A DNA stretch of 64,000 nt from Njordibacter sp937773555 (lineage in GTDB: Bacteria > Pseudomonadota > Gammaproteobacteria > Pseudomonadales > Balneatricaceae). Shown piece after piece: positions 1 to 8,215 of this stretch. The stretch is from positions 434,001 to 498,000 of the forward strand of contig NZ_CP159830.1 in assembly GCF_047730085.1 (NCBI RefSeq), in the 5' to 3' direction. Below the pieces are notes generated by a model. The model made no database searches and was not told the DNA's origin. It was given only the letters and a program-made list of their open reading frames with translations. Each line of letters starts with the position of its first letter. The stretch's first letter is position 1. Position numbers and translations under genes: made by a program.

Positions 1-1
1 G

Positions 2-373
2 GCAGTCGAAAACGGTTGGATAGTTGACTTAGAAAGTTTGCTTGACGATCTTCAGCGTTTGGGTTTGCAATCGGACTTGCGCTTCTCGGAAGTGCTAGTT
101 CGATCAAAGGCGAATGTGGGTTATGGTCCATCACGGCTCTATCAATGGGGTGTGCAATATGGATTAGACCGTGATTTGGTGTTCAGGCAAATGCAGGAAC
201 AGCAGTTTGATTGGTTTGAAAAGGCATTACAGCAAAAGCGCAAGCACTGCGGTTGGGCATTGGCCAGCAGTCTTAAAGAAAGATCCAAGCAAGCAAAATA
301 TTTATACCAACGTGGTTTTGCCCAAGAACATATTTACTATGCCTTGGATATGCACCCAGACAAGCAACCGTGA
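2..373 (+). CDS. recX: Regulatory protein RecX, 5' end outside the window
   Basis: The frame is open from the first bases of the window, so the true start lies upstream; about 123 residues are visible to the TGA at 371-373. The sequence has the RecX pattern of short three-helix repeats, with aromatic and charged residues such as YGPSRLYQWGVQYGL in the middle and YLYQRGFAQEHIYYAL near the end. RecX binds RecA and limits filament extension during recombinational repair and the SOS response. It lies just upstream of alaS in the same orientation, the usual gammaproteobacterial order (recA-recX-alaS). The family is about 150 aa, so roughly 30 residues are missing. The assignment is by pattern and context. 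Confidence 0.85.
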   Translation, partial: AVENGWIVDLESLLDDLQRLGLQSDLRFSEVLVRSKANVGYGPSRLYQWGVQYGLDRDLVFRQMQEQQFDWFEKALQQKRKHCGWALASSLKERSKQAKYLYQRGFAQEHIYYALDMHPDKQP

Positions 374-498
374 GTCTGCCCATTTATATAAAAATGTTCA
401 ATAAATAGGTAATTTAGAGTGTAAATCGTCTGCAATGGTCGAAAGATATTAGTGGTTCAGTATATACTTGCCCTTTTGTCTTAACAGCGAGACTGACC

Positions 499-3132
499 AT
501 GAAAATAGCGGCTATCCGTCAGGCGTTCCTTACTTATTACCAAAACTTGGGGCACCAAGTCGTGCCTAGTAGTTCTTTAGTGCCTGGTAATGATGCGACC
601 TTGTTATTCACTAATGCGGGAATGGTTCAGTTTAAAGATGTTTTTTTAGGCGACGAAGAGCGATCCTATCAACGTGCTGTTTCTTCTCAGCGCTGTGTGC
701 GCGCTGGTGGCAAGCATAATGACCTTGAAAACGTGGGCTACACAGCCCGCCATCATACTTTTTTTGAAATGTTAGGAAACTTCAGCTTTGGTGATTATTT
801 TAAGCAAGACGCAATTAAGTTCGCATGGAACTTTTTAACGGTAGAGCTAGGTCTTCCTGAAGATAAGCTGTGGGTTACAGTGCACCACAGTGACGCTGAA
901 GCCGAAAAAATCTGGTTTGAAGAAATTGGTATCAATCAGCAGCGATTTTCCCGTTTAGACGAAGATAACTTTTGGTCTATGGGTGACACTGGCCCTTGTG
1001 GCCCCTGTTCTGAAATATTTTATGATCATGGTGAAGATATTTGGGGCGGCCCTCCAGGCACTCCAGAAGAAGATGGTGATCGCTATATCGAAATTTGGAA
1101 CATGGTGTTCATGCAGTTTAACCGCGATTCCAGCGGCACAATGACACCCTTGCCAAAGCAATCAATCGATACGGGTATGGGTTTAGAGCGCATTGCAGCA
1201 ATTCTACAAAATGTCCACTCAAACTACGAAATTGATCTTTTTCAGCACTTATTAAAGGCTGCCGCGGAAGTTATTGGCACTGACGATATAGAAAGCAAAT
1301 CGTTACGTGTTATTGCGGACCACATTCGCTCGGTATCTTTTCTGATTTTAGACGGAGTGACGCCGTCTAATGAAGGCCGTGGCTATGTACTTCGTCGTAT
1401 TATGCGGCGTGCAATTCGCCATGGTAATAAGTTGGGCGCCAAAGGCAGCTTTTTAAACCAACTAGTAAAACCCTTGGTCACCGAAATGGGTGAAGCCTAC
1501 CCAGACTTGATAGCAGCACAGGCTAATATTGAAAAAGTGATTACCAAAGAAGAGAAACAATTTGTTAAAACCCTAGATCAGGGGATGCGTATTCTCGATC
1601 AAGATCTAGCCAAGCTCAGCGGGGATATTATTCCAGGGGATACAATTTTTAAGCTCTACGATACCTATGGCTTTCCAGTTGATCTTACTGCTGATATTGC
1701 TCGTGAGCAGAATATGCAGATGGATATTGACGGCTTCGAAATTGCTATGGAAGAGCAACGTGCCCGTGCTCGCTCAGCTAGTAGTTTTGTAGTGGACTAT
1801 ACTCAAAAGTTAGAGTTAGCAGGCCAGACCCATTTCCAAGGCTATGAAAAATTAACTCACACTGGCAAGGTTATGGCCCTGATTGTTGAAGGTGAGCTAT
1901 GTCAAAGTGTAACCCAGTCTGGTGCTATCCAGATCGTTTTGGATACAACCTCTTTTTATGCTGAGGCAGGTGGTCAAACAGGAGATCATGGCGTTATTGA
2001 GTGGCAGGGTGGCCGTATTCAAGTTACAGACACGCAAAAACAAGGACAGCACTTTATTCACCATGGACAGCTTATTAGTGGTCAGGTCAGTTTAGGGGAT
2101 ACCGTAGAAACTTTAGTAGATGGCAGTTTGCGCGCTAATTCTGCAAAAAACCACTCTGCAACTCACCTTCTTCACGAGGCGATGCGCCAAGTATTAGGCG
2201 ACCATGTTACGCAAAAGGGCTCTTTAGTTGACCCAGATAGGCTTAGGTTTGACTTTTCTCACCCTGAACCTGTTACAACGGCGCAGTTGGCTGATATTGA
2301 AACCATAGTCAATCAAGAAATTCGTGGTAATACAGTCGTCGCCTCAGAAACTATGGCCATTGATGACGCTAAAGCAGCGGGAGCCATGGCTTTATTTGGT
2401 GAAAAATATGGTGACAGGGTGCGTGTCATTACCATGGGCAGCACGCATACCGAACCTGGAACAGTGGGGCAGGATGAGCAAATATTTTCTCTAGAGCTTT
2501 GTGGCGGTACCCATGTCAACCGTACAGGTGATATCGGCGCTTTTGTGGTTACTTCAGAAGCTGGTGTGGCTGCTGGAGTAAGGCGAGTGGAAGCTCTAAC
2601 TGGCGCAGCAGCCAGTGGATGGTTAGCAAATACTGGCCACACACTTTTAGCAGTTTCTGGCCTCGTTAAAGCAAGTAGGGAACAAGTCACTGACAAAGTG
2701 CAGGCCTTAATTGAAAAAAATCGCCTGCTAGAGCGTGAACTCGACCAGCTAAAAGCTAAAATGGCAGCATCACAAGGTGCTAATCTCATCTCGCAAGCGC
2801 AAGACATTAATGGCGTTAAAGTGCTCATTAGTCAGCTTGAGGGGGTGGAGCCTAAGTCGTTACGTGACGCCATAGGCCAATTAAGTAGCGAGTTAGGTTC
2901 TGGTGTGGTGATGCTAGCAGTTACACAAGGTGACAAAGCCAGTATTGTTGCCAGTGTAACACCAGATCTTACAAGTAAAGTAAAAGCGGGGGATCTCATT
3001 CGTCATACAGCGTCTAACATGTCTGGCAAAGGTGGTGGTCGCCCTGATATGGCACAAGGTGGTGGTCAAGCAGATCAACTCCCCTTGGCTTTAGAAAGTG
3101 CTCAGGCTTGGTTGCAAGGCATCCTAGCCTAG
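499..3132 (+). CDS. alaS: Alanyl-tRNA synthetase
   Basis: This 877-aa protein charges tRNA-Ala in the cytoplasm. Visible parts in order: the class II catalytic domain with the N-terminal TNAGMVQFKDVFLG motif, the tRNA-recognition domain, the editing domain with zinc-type ligands HSATHLLH (residues 552-559) and CGGTH (from residue 668), and the glycine-rich C-terminal C-Ala domain ending in GKGGGRPDMAQGGG. The length matches the family (about 875). The ATG at 499 sits at the expected alignment start (MKIAAIRQAF). It follows recX after a 125-bp gap that should hold its promoter and is followed by lysC. No defects seen. Confidence 0.98.
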   Translation: MKIAAIRQAFLTYYQNLGHQVVPSSSLVPGNDATLLFTNAGMVQFKDVFLGDEERSYQRAVSSQRCVRAGGKHNDLENVGYTARHHTFFEMLGNFSFGDYFKQDAIKFAWNFLTVELGLPEDKLWVTVHHSDAEAEKIWFEEIGINQQRFSRLDEDNFWSMGDTGPCGPCSEIFYDHGEDIWGGPPGTPEEDGDRYIEIWNMVFMQFNRDSSGTMTPLPKQSIDTGMGLERIAAILQNVHSNYEIDLFQHLLKAAAEVIGTDDIESKSLRVIADHIRSVSFLILDGVTPSNEGRGYVLRRIMRRAIRHGNKLGAKGSFLNQLVKPLVTEMGEAYPDLIAAQANIEKVITKEEKQFVKTLDQGMRILDQDLAKLSGDIIPGDTIFKLYDTYGFPVDLTADIAREQNMQMDIDGFEIAMEEQRARARSASSFVVDYTQKLELAGQTHFQGYEKLTHTGKVMALIVEGELCQSVTQSGAIQIVLDTTSFYAEAGGQTGDHGVIEWQGGRIQVTDTQKQGQHFIHHGQLISGQVSLGDTVETLVDGSLRANSAKNHSATHLLHEAMRQVLGDHVTQKGSLVDPDRLRFDFSHPEPVTTAQLADIETIVNQEIRGNTVVASETMAIDDAKAAGAMALFGEKYGDRVRVITMGSTHTEPGTVGQDEQIFSLELCGGTHVNRTGDIGAFVVTSEAGVAAGVRRVEALTGAAASGWLANTGHTLLAVSGLVKASREQVTDKVQALIEKNRLLERELDQLKAKMAASQGANLISQAQDINGVKVLISQLEGVEPKSLRDAIGQLSSELGSGVVMLAVTQGDKASIVASVTPDLTSKVKAGDLIRHTASNMSGKGGGRPDMAQGGGQADQLPLALESAQAWLQGILA

Positions 3133-3200
3133 CATAAGGTTGTTACGCTTAAATACAAGGTAAAGCAGCAAACGATTTAGAATGCGATTAAGGAATGAAG

Positions 3201-4436
3201 ATGGCGTTGTATGTACAAAAATTTGGTGGAACTTCTGTTGGTTCAGTAGAGCGTATCCAGCAAGTAGCAGATAAAGTGAAAGGCTTTCGAGATAAAGGTC
3301 ATGATATTGTGGTCGTTGTATCTGCGATGAGCGGAGAGACTAATCGTTTGATCCAGATGGCCAATGAGATGCAAGATAGGCCACTACCTCGTGAAATGGA
3401 TGTTCTTGTCTCTACCGGCGAACAGGTCACTATTGCCCTGCTGTGTATGGCGTTAGCAGCAAAGGACTGTCCCGCGCGATCCTATACCGGTACTCAGGTA
3501 AAAATTCAAACAGATTCCTCGCACACTAAAGCCCGTATTCAAAACATTGACGTGGAGAATATGCGTAACGACCTTAATGAGGGTCGTGTGGTTGTGGTTG
3601 CAGGATTCCAAGGCGTTGATGACCAAGGCAACATTACGACCCTAGGGCGAGGTGGTTCAGACACTACTGGTGTAGCCCTAGCAGCTGCTTTAAAGGCTGA
3701 TGAGTGTCAAATATATACAGATGTCGATGGGGTTTATACTACAGACCCAAGGGTGGTAGATAACGCTAGGCGTCTTACAGAAATTACCTTTGAAGAAATG
3801 CTGGAAATGGCTAGCTTGGGTTCAAAGGTTTTACAAATACGAGCCGTAGAATTTGCTGGCAAATACAATGTTCCGCTTCGCGTGCTACATAGTTTCCAAG
3901 AAGGCCCAGGAACACTGATTACAACTGAGAGTGAAAATACCATGGAACAACCCGTTATTTCTGGCATCGCCTTTAACCGCGATGAGGCTAAGCTTACTGT
4001 TACTGGAGTGCCTGACGTCCCTGGTGTGGCGTCAAAAATTTTGGGCCCTATAAGCGATGCCAATGTAGAAGTGGACATGATTTTGCAAAACGTGAGTGCT
4101 GAAGGTCTCACAGATTTCACCTTCACTGTTCATCGGAACGATTATGATTTAGCACTGACTACACTAAAAGGTGTCGCCCAAAGCCTTAATGCAAAAGGTG
4201 CCATTGGTAGTGAGAAAATCGCCAAGGTCTCAATTGTGGGGGTAGGCATGCGCTCTCATGCAGGTGTAGCCAGCCGTATGTTTGAGAGTTTAGCTAGAGA
4301 AAATATTAATATTCAAATGATATCTACGTCAGAAATTAAGGTGTCTGTGGTTATTGATGAAAAATATTTAGAATTAGCTGTGCGGGCCTTACATTCAACT
4401 TTTGAAATGGATAAGCCGCAAAGTCTTGAAGAATAA
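3201..4436 (+). CDS. lysC: Aspartate kinase
   Basis: Aspartokinase phosphorylates aspartate, the entry step to lysine, threonine and methionine, and to diaminopimelate for the cell wall. The N-terminus has the kinase motif VQKFGGTSVG, followed by the VVAGFQG and TTLGRGGSDTT nucleotide/substrate segments. The C-terminal part carries two ACT regulatory domains (around VTGVPDVPGVA and IVGVGMRSHAGVA), so feedback inhibition is expected. I chose the second ATG (MALYVQKFGG, 411 aa) over the ATG six bases upstream: AGGA lies about 7 nt before it, and pseudomonad homologues begin there. It lies between alaS and csrA, a conserved order. Confidence 0.97.
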   Translation: MALYVQKFGGTSVGSVERIQQVADKVKGFRDKGHDIVVVVSAMSGETNRLIQMANEMQDRPLPREMDVLVSTGEQVTIALLCMALAAKDCPARSYTGTQVKIQTDSSHTKARIQNIDVENMRNDLNEGRVVVVAGFQGVDDQGNITTLGRGGSDTTGVALAAALKADECQIYTDVDGVYTTDPRVVDNARRLTEITFEEMLEMASLGSKVLQIRAVEFAGKYNVPLRVLHSFQEGPGTLITTESENTMEQPVISGIAFNRDEAKLTVTGVPDVPGVASKILGPISDANVEVDMILQNVSAEGLTDFTFTVHRNDYDLALTTLKGVAQSLNAKGAIGSEKIAKVSIVGVGMRSHAGVASRMFESLARENINIQMISTSEIKVSVVIDEKYLELAVRALHSTFEMDKPQSLEE

Positions 4437-4466
4437 TATATTTACATCTATCATCACAGGGTAAGT

Positions 4467-4580
4467 GGAACACTAGTGATGGCTAGGGTTTTATTTGCAT
4501 CGCTAGAAAGCAAGTTTTGTAGGAATAATAAAGGTGTTCGAAAATCAGCTGTGGTTGGTTTATCGGCCCGAAAAATGGAG
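4467..4580 (+). promoter_or_regulatory. csrA leader with repeated GGA motifs
   Basis: The 150-nt leader before csrA contains AGTGGAA (GGA at 4467-4469), TAGGAAT (GGA at 4522-4524) and the ribosome-binding TGGAG at 4576-4580. CsrA recognises ANGGA-type sites, often one over the Shine-Dalgarno. Autoregulation of translation is inferred from this spacing; it is not shown. Confidence 0.45.
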
Positions 4581-4587
4581 CTTTGAT

Positions 4588-4785
4588 ATGTTGATTTTAA
4601 CTCGACGTGTTGGTGAAACACTGATGGTTGGTGATGAAGTTACGGTCACCGTGCTAGGTGTAAAAGGTAATCAAGTGCGTATTGGTGTAAACGCCCCACG
4701 GGATGTTGCAGTTCATCGTGAAGAGATCTACCAACGCATCCAAGATGAAAAAACCCTACCTGAGCAACCCACTGAAGACGAGTAG
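4588..4785 (+). CDS. csrA: Carbon storage regulator CsrA/RsmA
   Basis: This 65-aa RNA-binding translational regulator starts MLILTRRVGETLMVGD and contains the family core through VRIGVNAPRDVAVHREEIY; both the N-terminal RNA-binding strand and the conserved VAVHREE segment are present. The ATG at 4588 has TGGAG 7 nt upstream; an in-frame upstream GTG would add 18 residues not found in the family. CsrA binds GGA motifs in mRNA leaders and controls central metabolism, motility and biofilm. The 3' two-thirds of this gene (from 4655) is repeated at 7244-7374, but only this copy has a start and ribosome-binding site. Confidence 0.97.
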   Translation: MLILTRRVGETLMVGDEVTVTVLGVKGNQVRIGVNAPRDVAVHREEIYQRIQDEKTLPEQPTEDE

Positions 4786-4942
4786 TGTGGTTACCAATCA
4801 AGCAAGATGTCAGGCGGTTGCGCTCTGGCAACACACCAAATTTGAATATCTAAGGGGCCGCCCCAAGCGGTGATTAATTTTTTGCTTAACGCTTGGACCG
4901 TGGCCCCGGTTGTCATAACGTCATTAATAATAGCGATACTAT
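4655..4942. repeat. Direct repeat A, copy 1 (csrA 3' part plus comF 3' end)
   Basis: These 288 bp recur at 7244-7531 with four base differences noticed by eye. The repeat runs from inside csrA into the 3' end of the convergent comF gene. It stops exactly where the lrgAB block begins. Confidence 0.95.
4791..4942 (-). pseudogene. comF 3' fragment (first, interrupted copy)
   Basis: The minus strand here matches the last part of the intact comF at 7380-8135 (the phosphoribosyltransferase-like end, IDDVMTTGAT through the C-terminus), with a few base changes. It is cut off at 4942 by the inserted lrgAB block; the matching upstream part resumes at 6893-7247. It lacks a start and most of the reading frame, so it is non-functional. 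The intact second copy leaves the cell comF-positive. Confidence 0.9.
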
Positions 4943-5066
4943 GTGACCTGGTATAGATCATTTGTCATCGATTCCTCTTGTCGATTAAGCGTCCTTGGGT
5001 GATTAACCGTGATCTTTATTCACAATGCCCTGATAAGTTTTAGGGTGACGTTTTTTTGGATTTATT

Positions 5067-5477
5067 ATGAATTTTCTGTACGGCCTAACACTGCTGCTTA
5101 TCTATCAATTAATAGGTGAGGGACTATCGCTTTTTTTCACTTTAAGCGTTCCTGGCCCCGTTATTGGTATGTCATTACTATTTTTATCACTGCTAGTTTT
5201 TTATAAAATCAAAAACAACAATGCTGAGAAAAAACCGCAAAATGATGCGCTGAGCAATAGCGCAGCTGCTATTTTAAACCATCTATCTCTGTTGTTTATT
5301 CCCGCTGGTGTCGGTCTGATTGTGCATATTGATCGACTTGAAGATCAGTGGCTGCCCATTATCGCCGCCATTGTTTTAGGCTCTATAATCACAATGGCGG
5401 TAACGGCTGGGGTGATGATGTTGCTTAATCGATTGTTGAAATTAGATACTGATAGTCAAAGCGAAACTAAAATATGA
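5067..5477 (+). CDS. lrgA: CidA/LrgA family holin-like membrane protein
   Basis: This 136-aa protein has four hydrophobic segments and the family features: LLLIYQLIGEGLSLFF at the N-terminus, then PGPVIGMSLLF, and LFIPAGVGLI in the middle. LrgA/CidA proteins are small inner-membrane proteins linked to control of murein hydrolase activity and to export or uptake of small acids such as pyruvate; they work with LrgB. The stop overlaps the lrgB start by 4 bp, so the pair is translationally coupled. It sits inside the block inserted into a spare comF copy, so it was probably acquired or moved here. The role in this organism is inferred from the family. Confidence 0.9.
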   Translation: MNFLYGLTLLLIYQLIGEGLSLFFTLSVPGPVIGMSLLFLSLLVFYKIKNNNAEKKPQNDALSNSAAAILNHLSLLFIPAGVGLIVHIDRLEDQWLPIIAAIVLGSIITMAVTAGVMMLLNRLLKLDTDSQSETKI

Positions 5478-6193
5478 ACGGTGTAAATGAAGGTGTATGG
5501 GTCTACCTTTCTACTAGCCCACTGTTATGGCTAACAGTAACGCTGATTGTTTACTGCGCAGCGTCTCAACTTTACGAGTGGTCTAATGCGAATCCGCTTC
5601 TCAATCCTGTTGCCATATCGATAACCTTATTGATATCTTTTTTAGCGCTGACCAAAACAGATTATCAGCTCTATTTTTCGGGTGCTCAATATATTCATTT
5701 TTTGCTAGGACCGGCCACAGTTGCCTTGGCTATTCCACTTTATCATCAAGTCTCTAAGCTCAAAAAGATTTGGTTCTCAGCTATGGTCGCTATTAGCACG
5801 GGCGTAGTGTTAGGGGCGGTAAGCTCGGTCTTTATTGCTAAATGGCTAGGTGCCGATATCCAAACACAACTCTCTTTAGCGCCTAAATCAGTGACTGCGC
5901 CCGTTGCCATGGGTATTGCAGAAAAAATAGGGGCACTACCTTCACTCACGGCGGCGCTAGTGGTGATGACGGGTGTTACCGGTGCGCTAATTTGTACACT
6001 TCTATTTAGCTTGCTAGGTATCAAAGATAACAGTGTTAAAGGCATAGCGGTGGGTGTTGCCGCGCACGGCATTGGCACCGCGCGAGCCTTTAAGATAAGC
6101 GCTGAGATGGGTGCTTTTTCAGGCTTAGCGATGGCTTTGTCAACGTTAATTAGCGCGCTGGCGCTGCCGTGGCTTGTCACTTTTTTATTTTAA
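5474..6193 (+). CDS. lrgB: LrgB family membrane protein
   Basis: LrgB, 239 aa, is the membrane partner of LrgA. It has about seven hydrophobic segments and the family signatures SLAPKSVTAPVAMGIAE and GVAAHGIGTARAF. The pair is associated with murein hydrolase regulation and with transport of pyruvate or glycolate-type small acids. The start overlaps lrgA by 4 bp. Downstream, after 37 bp, lies a glutaminase relic in the same orientation that may once have belonged to the same transcription unit. The gene itself is intact despite the disrupted surroundings, suggesting it is still under selection or arrived recently. Confidence 0.92.
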   Translation: MNGVNEGVWVYLSTSPLLWLTVTLIVYCAASQLYEWSNANPLLNPVAISITLLISFLALTKTDYQLYFSGAQYIHFLLGPATVALAIPLYHQVSKLKKIWFSAMVAISTGVVLGAVSSVFIAKWLGADIQTQLSLAPKSVTAPVAMGIAEKIGALPSLTAALVVMTGVTGALICTLLFSLLGIKDNSVKGIAVGVAAHGIGTARAFKISAEMGAFSGLAMALSTLISALALPWLVTFLF

Positions 6194-6230
6194 TCGATAA
6201 TGTTAAAAACGTATAAGACAGTAAGGTATT

Positions 6231-6892
6231 ATGGCATCTGAATTTCATTTTCAACTGGTTAATTAATCCTTAAATACTCAAGCGCTACTAGTCATCATCG
6301 AGCGTATTCATAGCGAAGTTGCCGAGGCTTATGGACAGGGTAGCGTCGCCGACTACATCCTCGATTTAAAGAAAATTCATCCTAAATAATTTGGGGTTCC
6401 TCGAAATCTTTTTATCAATGCCAGTGCAATTGTTGTTACCCATATAATTGCCACGCGCAGCTCTACCCCCATCCACCGTATTGAAGATGTTACTGCCGCC
6501 TTATCAGATAACAAAGATAACCGCGTCGACCAAGATGTTGAGTTAAGTGAAAAGACAACTGGCTTCCATAATATTGTTATCGGTAATTTACTTAAAGCGA
6601 TCGGTAATTTAGACGATCGTGTTGAAGAAACTCTCGATTGTTATTTTAAGCAGTGTGCAATAAACATGAGTTGTCGTGATCCAGCAAGAGCCTGTGAATA
6701 CCTAGTGAATCGAGGGCGCTCGCATTTTACTGATAAATCCCATGTGGACTTAATCGATAAACGTATCAACTCGATTATGTTGACTTACGGTGTTTACGAC
6801 GCCGTCAGAAATTTTTCTTATAATATGGGTCTACCTGCTAAAAGGGCATTGGGAGTGGCATTGTGTCGGTTGCGCCAAGTCAATACACCGTA
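6231..6892 (+). pseudogene. Glutaminase (GlsA family) pseudogene, truncated
   Basis: Broken frames reproduce glutaminase segments in the correct order: EVAEAYGQGSVADYI, then FINASAIVVT, GFHNIVIGNLLKAIGN, INMSCRDPARACEYLVNRG and YNMGLPAK. A one-base loss after GLPAK shifts the frame; reading on in the next frame gives GIGSGIVSVAP, the expected continuation. An early stop after about 10 codons and an internal deletion that removes the region before FINASA (including the catalytic serine-lysine segment) also disable it. The C-terminus is cut by the junction with comF at 6892. A functional gene would hydrolyse glutamine to glutamate and ammonia. It lies just downstream of lrgB in the inserted block. 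Confidence 0.85.
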
Positions 6893-7247
6893 TGATCCTT
6901 TGGTCCACCTCTGCTGGGGCTATATTAAAAACCCCTTTCATTTGCGTTATCCGTTGTTGACGACTTTGCCCTTGTTGGGGGGAGTGATACACCTCACGGT
7001 GGCATAATCGTGTATTGATCTTTAAATTCAATGATTGGCTAATTCCCATTGCAATAACCTGTGCTTGGTTGAACCCCCTTTGTCTCAACCTTCGTTTATG
7101 CAGTGGCACTGGGATGACTAGCTGGGGAATAGTAATTTGGCCTTGTGTTATTTTTGTAAACAGAGTTTGGCTAAGGCATGATGTTAATAAACGACCAGCA
7201 GCAAGGTTATGTTGATGTTTGAATTGGTTAACTAAACCGCTGATAGG
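6893..7247 (-). pseudogene. comF internal fragment (first, interrupted copy)
   Basis: This is an apparently identical copy of the middle of the intact comF (7532-7886), covering VPLHKRRLRQRGFNQAQVIA and flanking residues on the minus strand. It is the other half of the copy split by the lrgAB block. At 7244-7247 it runs into csrA sequence through the shared bases TAGG, which marks the duplication junction. No complete product can be made. Confidence 0.9.
6893..7247. repeat. Direct repeat B, copy 1 (internal comF)
   Basis: These 355 bp recur at 7532-7886; I see no differences. Together with repeat A (288 bp) it forms one 643-bp tandem duplication unit, interrupted in the first copy by the lrgAB block. 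Confidence 0.95.
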
Positions 7248-7374
7248 TGTAAAAGGTAATCAAGTGCGTATTGGTGTAAACGCCCCACGGGATGTTGCAG
7301 TTCATCGTGAAGAGATCTACCAACGCATCCAAGATGAAAAAACCCTACCTGAGCAACCCACTGAAGACGAGTAG
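7244..7374 (+). pseudogene. csrA 3' fragment (duplicated)
   Basis: This matches csrA from about codon 23 to the stop (GVKGNQVRIGVNAPRD through the C-terminus) at an offset of 2589 bp. It lacks the start, the ribosome-binding site and the N-terminal RNA-binding strand, so it should not be expressed. It is the right-hand product of the csrA-comF duplication and directly precedes the 3' end of intact comF. Confidence 0.92.
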
Positions 7375-7531
7375 TTTGGTTACCAATCAAGCAAGATGTC
7401 AGGCGGTTGCGCTCTGGCAACACACCAAATTTGAATGTCTAAGGGGCCGCCCCAAGCGGTGATTAATTTTTTGCTTAACGCTTGGACCGTAGCCCCGGTT
7501 GTCATAACGTCATCAATAATAGCGATACTAT
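7244..7531. repeat. Direct repeat A, copy 2
   Basis: Second copy of the 288-bp csrA/comF repeat at 4655-4942. It is joined at its left to comF sequence through the 4-bp microhomology TAGG. Confidence 0.95.
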
Positions 7532-8135
7532 TGATCCTTTGGTCCACCTCTGCTGGGGCTATATTAAAAACCCCTTTCATTTGCGTTATCCGTTGTTGAC
7601 GACTTTGCCCTTGTTGGGGGGAGTGATACACCTCACGGTGGCATAATCGTGTATTGATCTTTAAATTCAATGATTGGCTAATTCCCATTGCAATAACCTG
7701 TGCTTGGTTGAACCCCCTTTGTCTCAACCTTCGTTTATGCAGTGGCACTGGGATGACTAGCTGGGGAATAGTAATTTGGCCTTGTGTTATTTTTGTAAAC
7801 AGAGTTTGGCTAAGGCATGATGTTAATAAACGACCAGCAGCAAGGTTATGTTGATGTTTGAATTGGTTAACTAAACCGCTGATAGGCACCAGGTAATTAA
7901 ACGCACACACCGTTCTAGTATAAGGAGGCGTTTGTTGCAAGCAGTTGGCACACATTTGATCTCCATCTAGACCCATGATCCCCATATGTTCAGCGCATAG
8001 GCTACAACCTTGCTTGCTCCATGGCATATCAATTAGGCATTGGGCACATAGGTTGTCTTGTTGGTGGGGGTGTGAGCCACAAAGAATGCAGGGTGGTTGA
8101 AAAGCAGATTTTATTTGGTTAATTATTGACCACAT
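7380..8135 (-). CDS. comF: ComF family protein (intact copy)
   Basis: This 251-aa protein has an N-terminal zinc-ribbon-like region with four CxxC pairs (CILC, CAQC, CSLC, CANC) and a C-terminal phosphoribosyltransferase-like domain with the signature IAIIDDVMTTGAT. The conserved VPLHKRRLRQRGFNQAQ segment lies between. ComF proteins take part in DNA uptake during natural transformation, probably with the ComFA/PriA-type helicase; the biochemical activity is not settled. It is convergent with csrA and divergent from bioB, the usual neighbourhood in this lineage (comF next to bioB). Two partial copies lie at 4791-4942 and 6893-7247. Confidence 0.92.
   Translation of the reverse strand: MWSIINQIKSAFQPPCILCGSHPHQQDNLCAQCLIDMPWSKQGCSLCAEHMGIMGLDGDQMCANCLQQTPPYTRTVCAFNYLVPISGLVNQFKHQHNLAAGRLLTSCLSQTLFTKITQGQITIPQLVIPVPLHKRRLRQRGFNQAQVIAMGISQSLNLKINTRLCHREVYHSPQQGQSRQQRITQMKGVFNIAPAEVDQRINSIAIIDDVMTTGATVQALSKKLITAWGGPLDIQIWCVARAQPPDILLDW
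7532..7886. repeat. Direct repeat B, copy 2 (inside intact comF)
   Basis: Second copy of the 355-bp repeat at 6893-7247, here in its native position within comF. Confidence 0.95.
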
Positions 8136-8215
8136 GTAAACCTCTACGGGTTAATTGGTTGACTAAAATCACCTAGCTTTTAATATGCTTGCTGACCTTC
8201 TAAGCTGGAAATGCC

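Larger units (their letters stand above)
4943..6892. other. Inserted block in the duplicated comF copy (lrgA-lrgB-glsA relic)
   Basis: Comparing the split comF copy (4791-4942 and 6893-7247) with the intact one shows that 4943-6892 is an exact insertion: the intact gene reads straight across at 7531/7532. The block holds lrgA, lrgB and a decayed glutaminase gene cut by the right junction. I see no transposase, no convincing terminal inverted repeats and no target duplication. It therefore looks like illegitimate or homology-assisted recombination of imported or displaced DNA, not an insertion sequence. Confidence 0.8.

Noticed and set aside
4943..6892. A classical transposon carrying lrgAB
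   Set aside because: No transposase, no good terminal inverted repeats and no target duplication at the two junctions.
7015..7854. Two identical 66-codon plus-strand frames
   Set aside because: They are antisense shadows of the duplicated comF segment.
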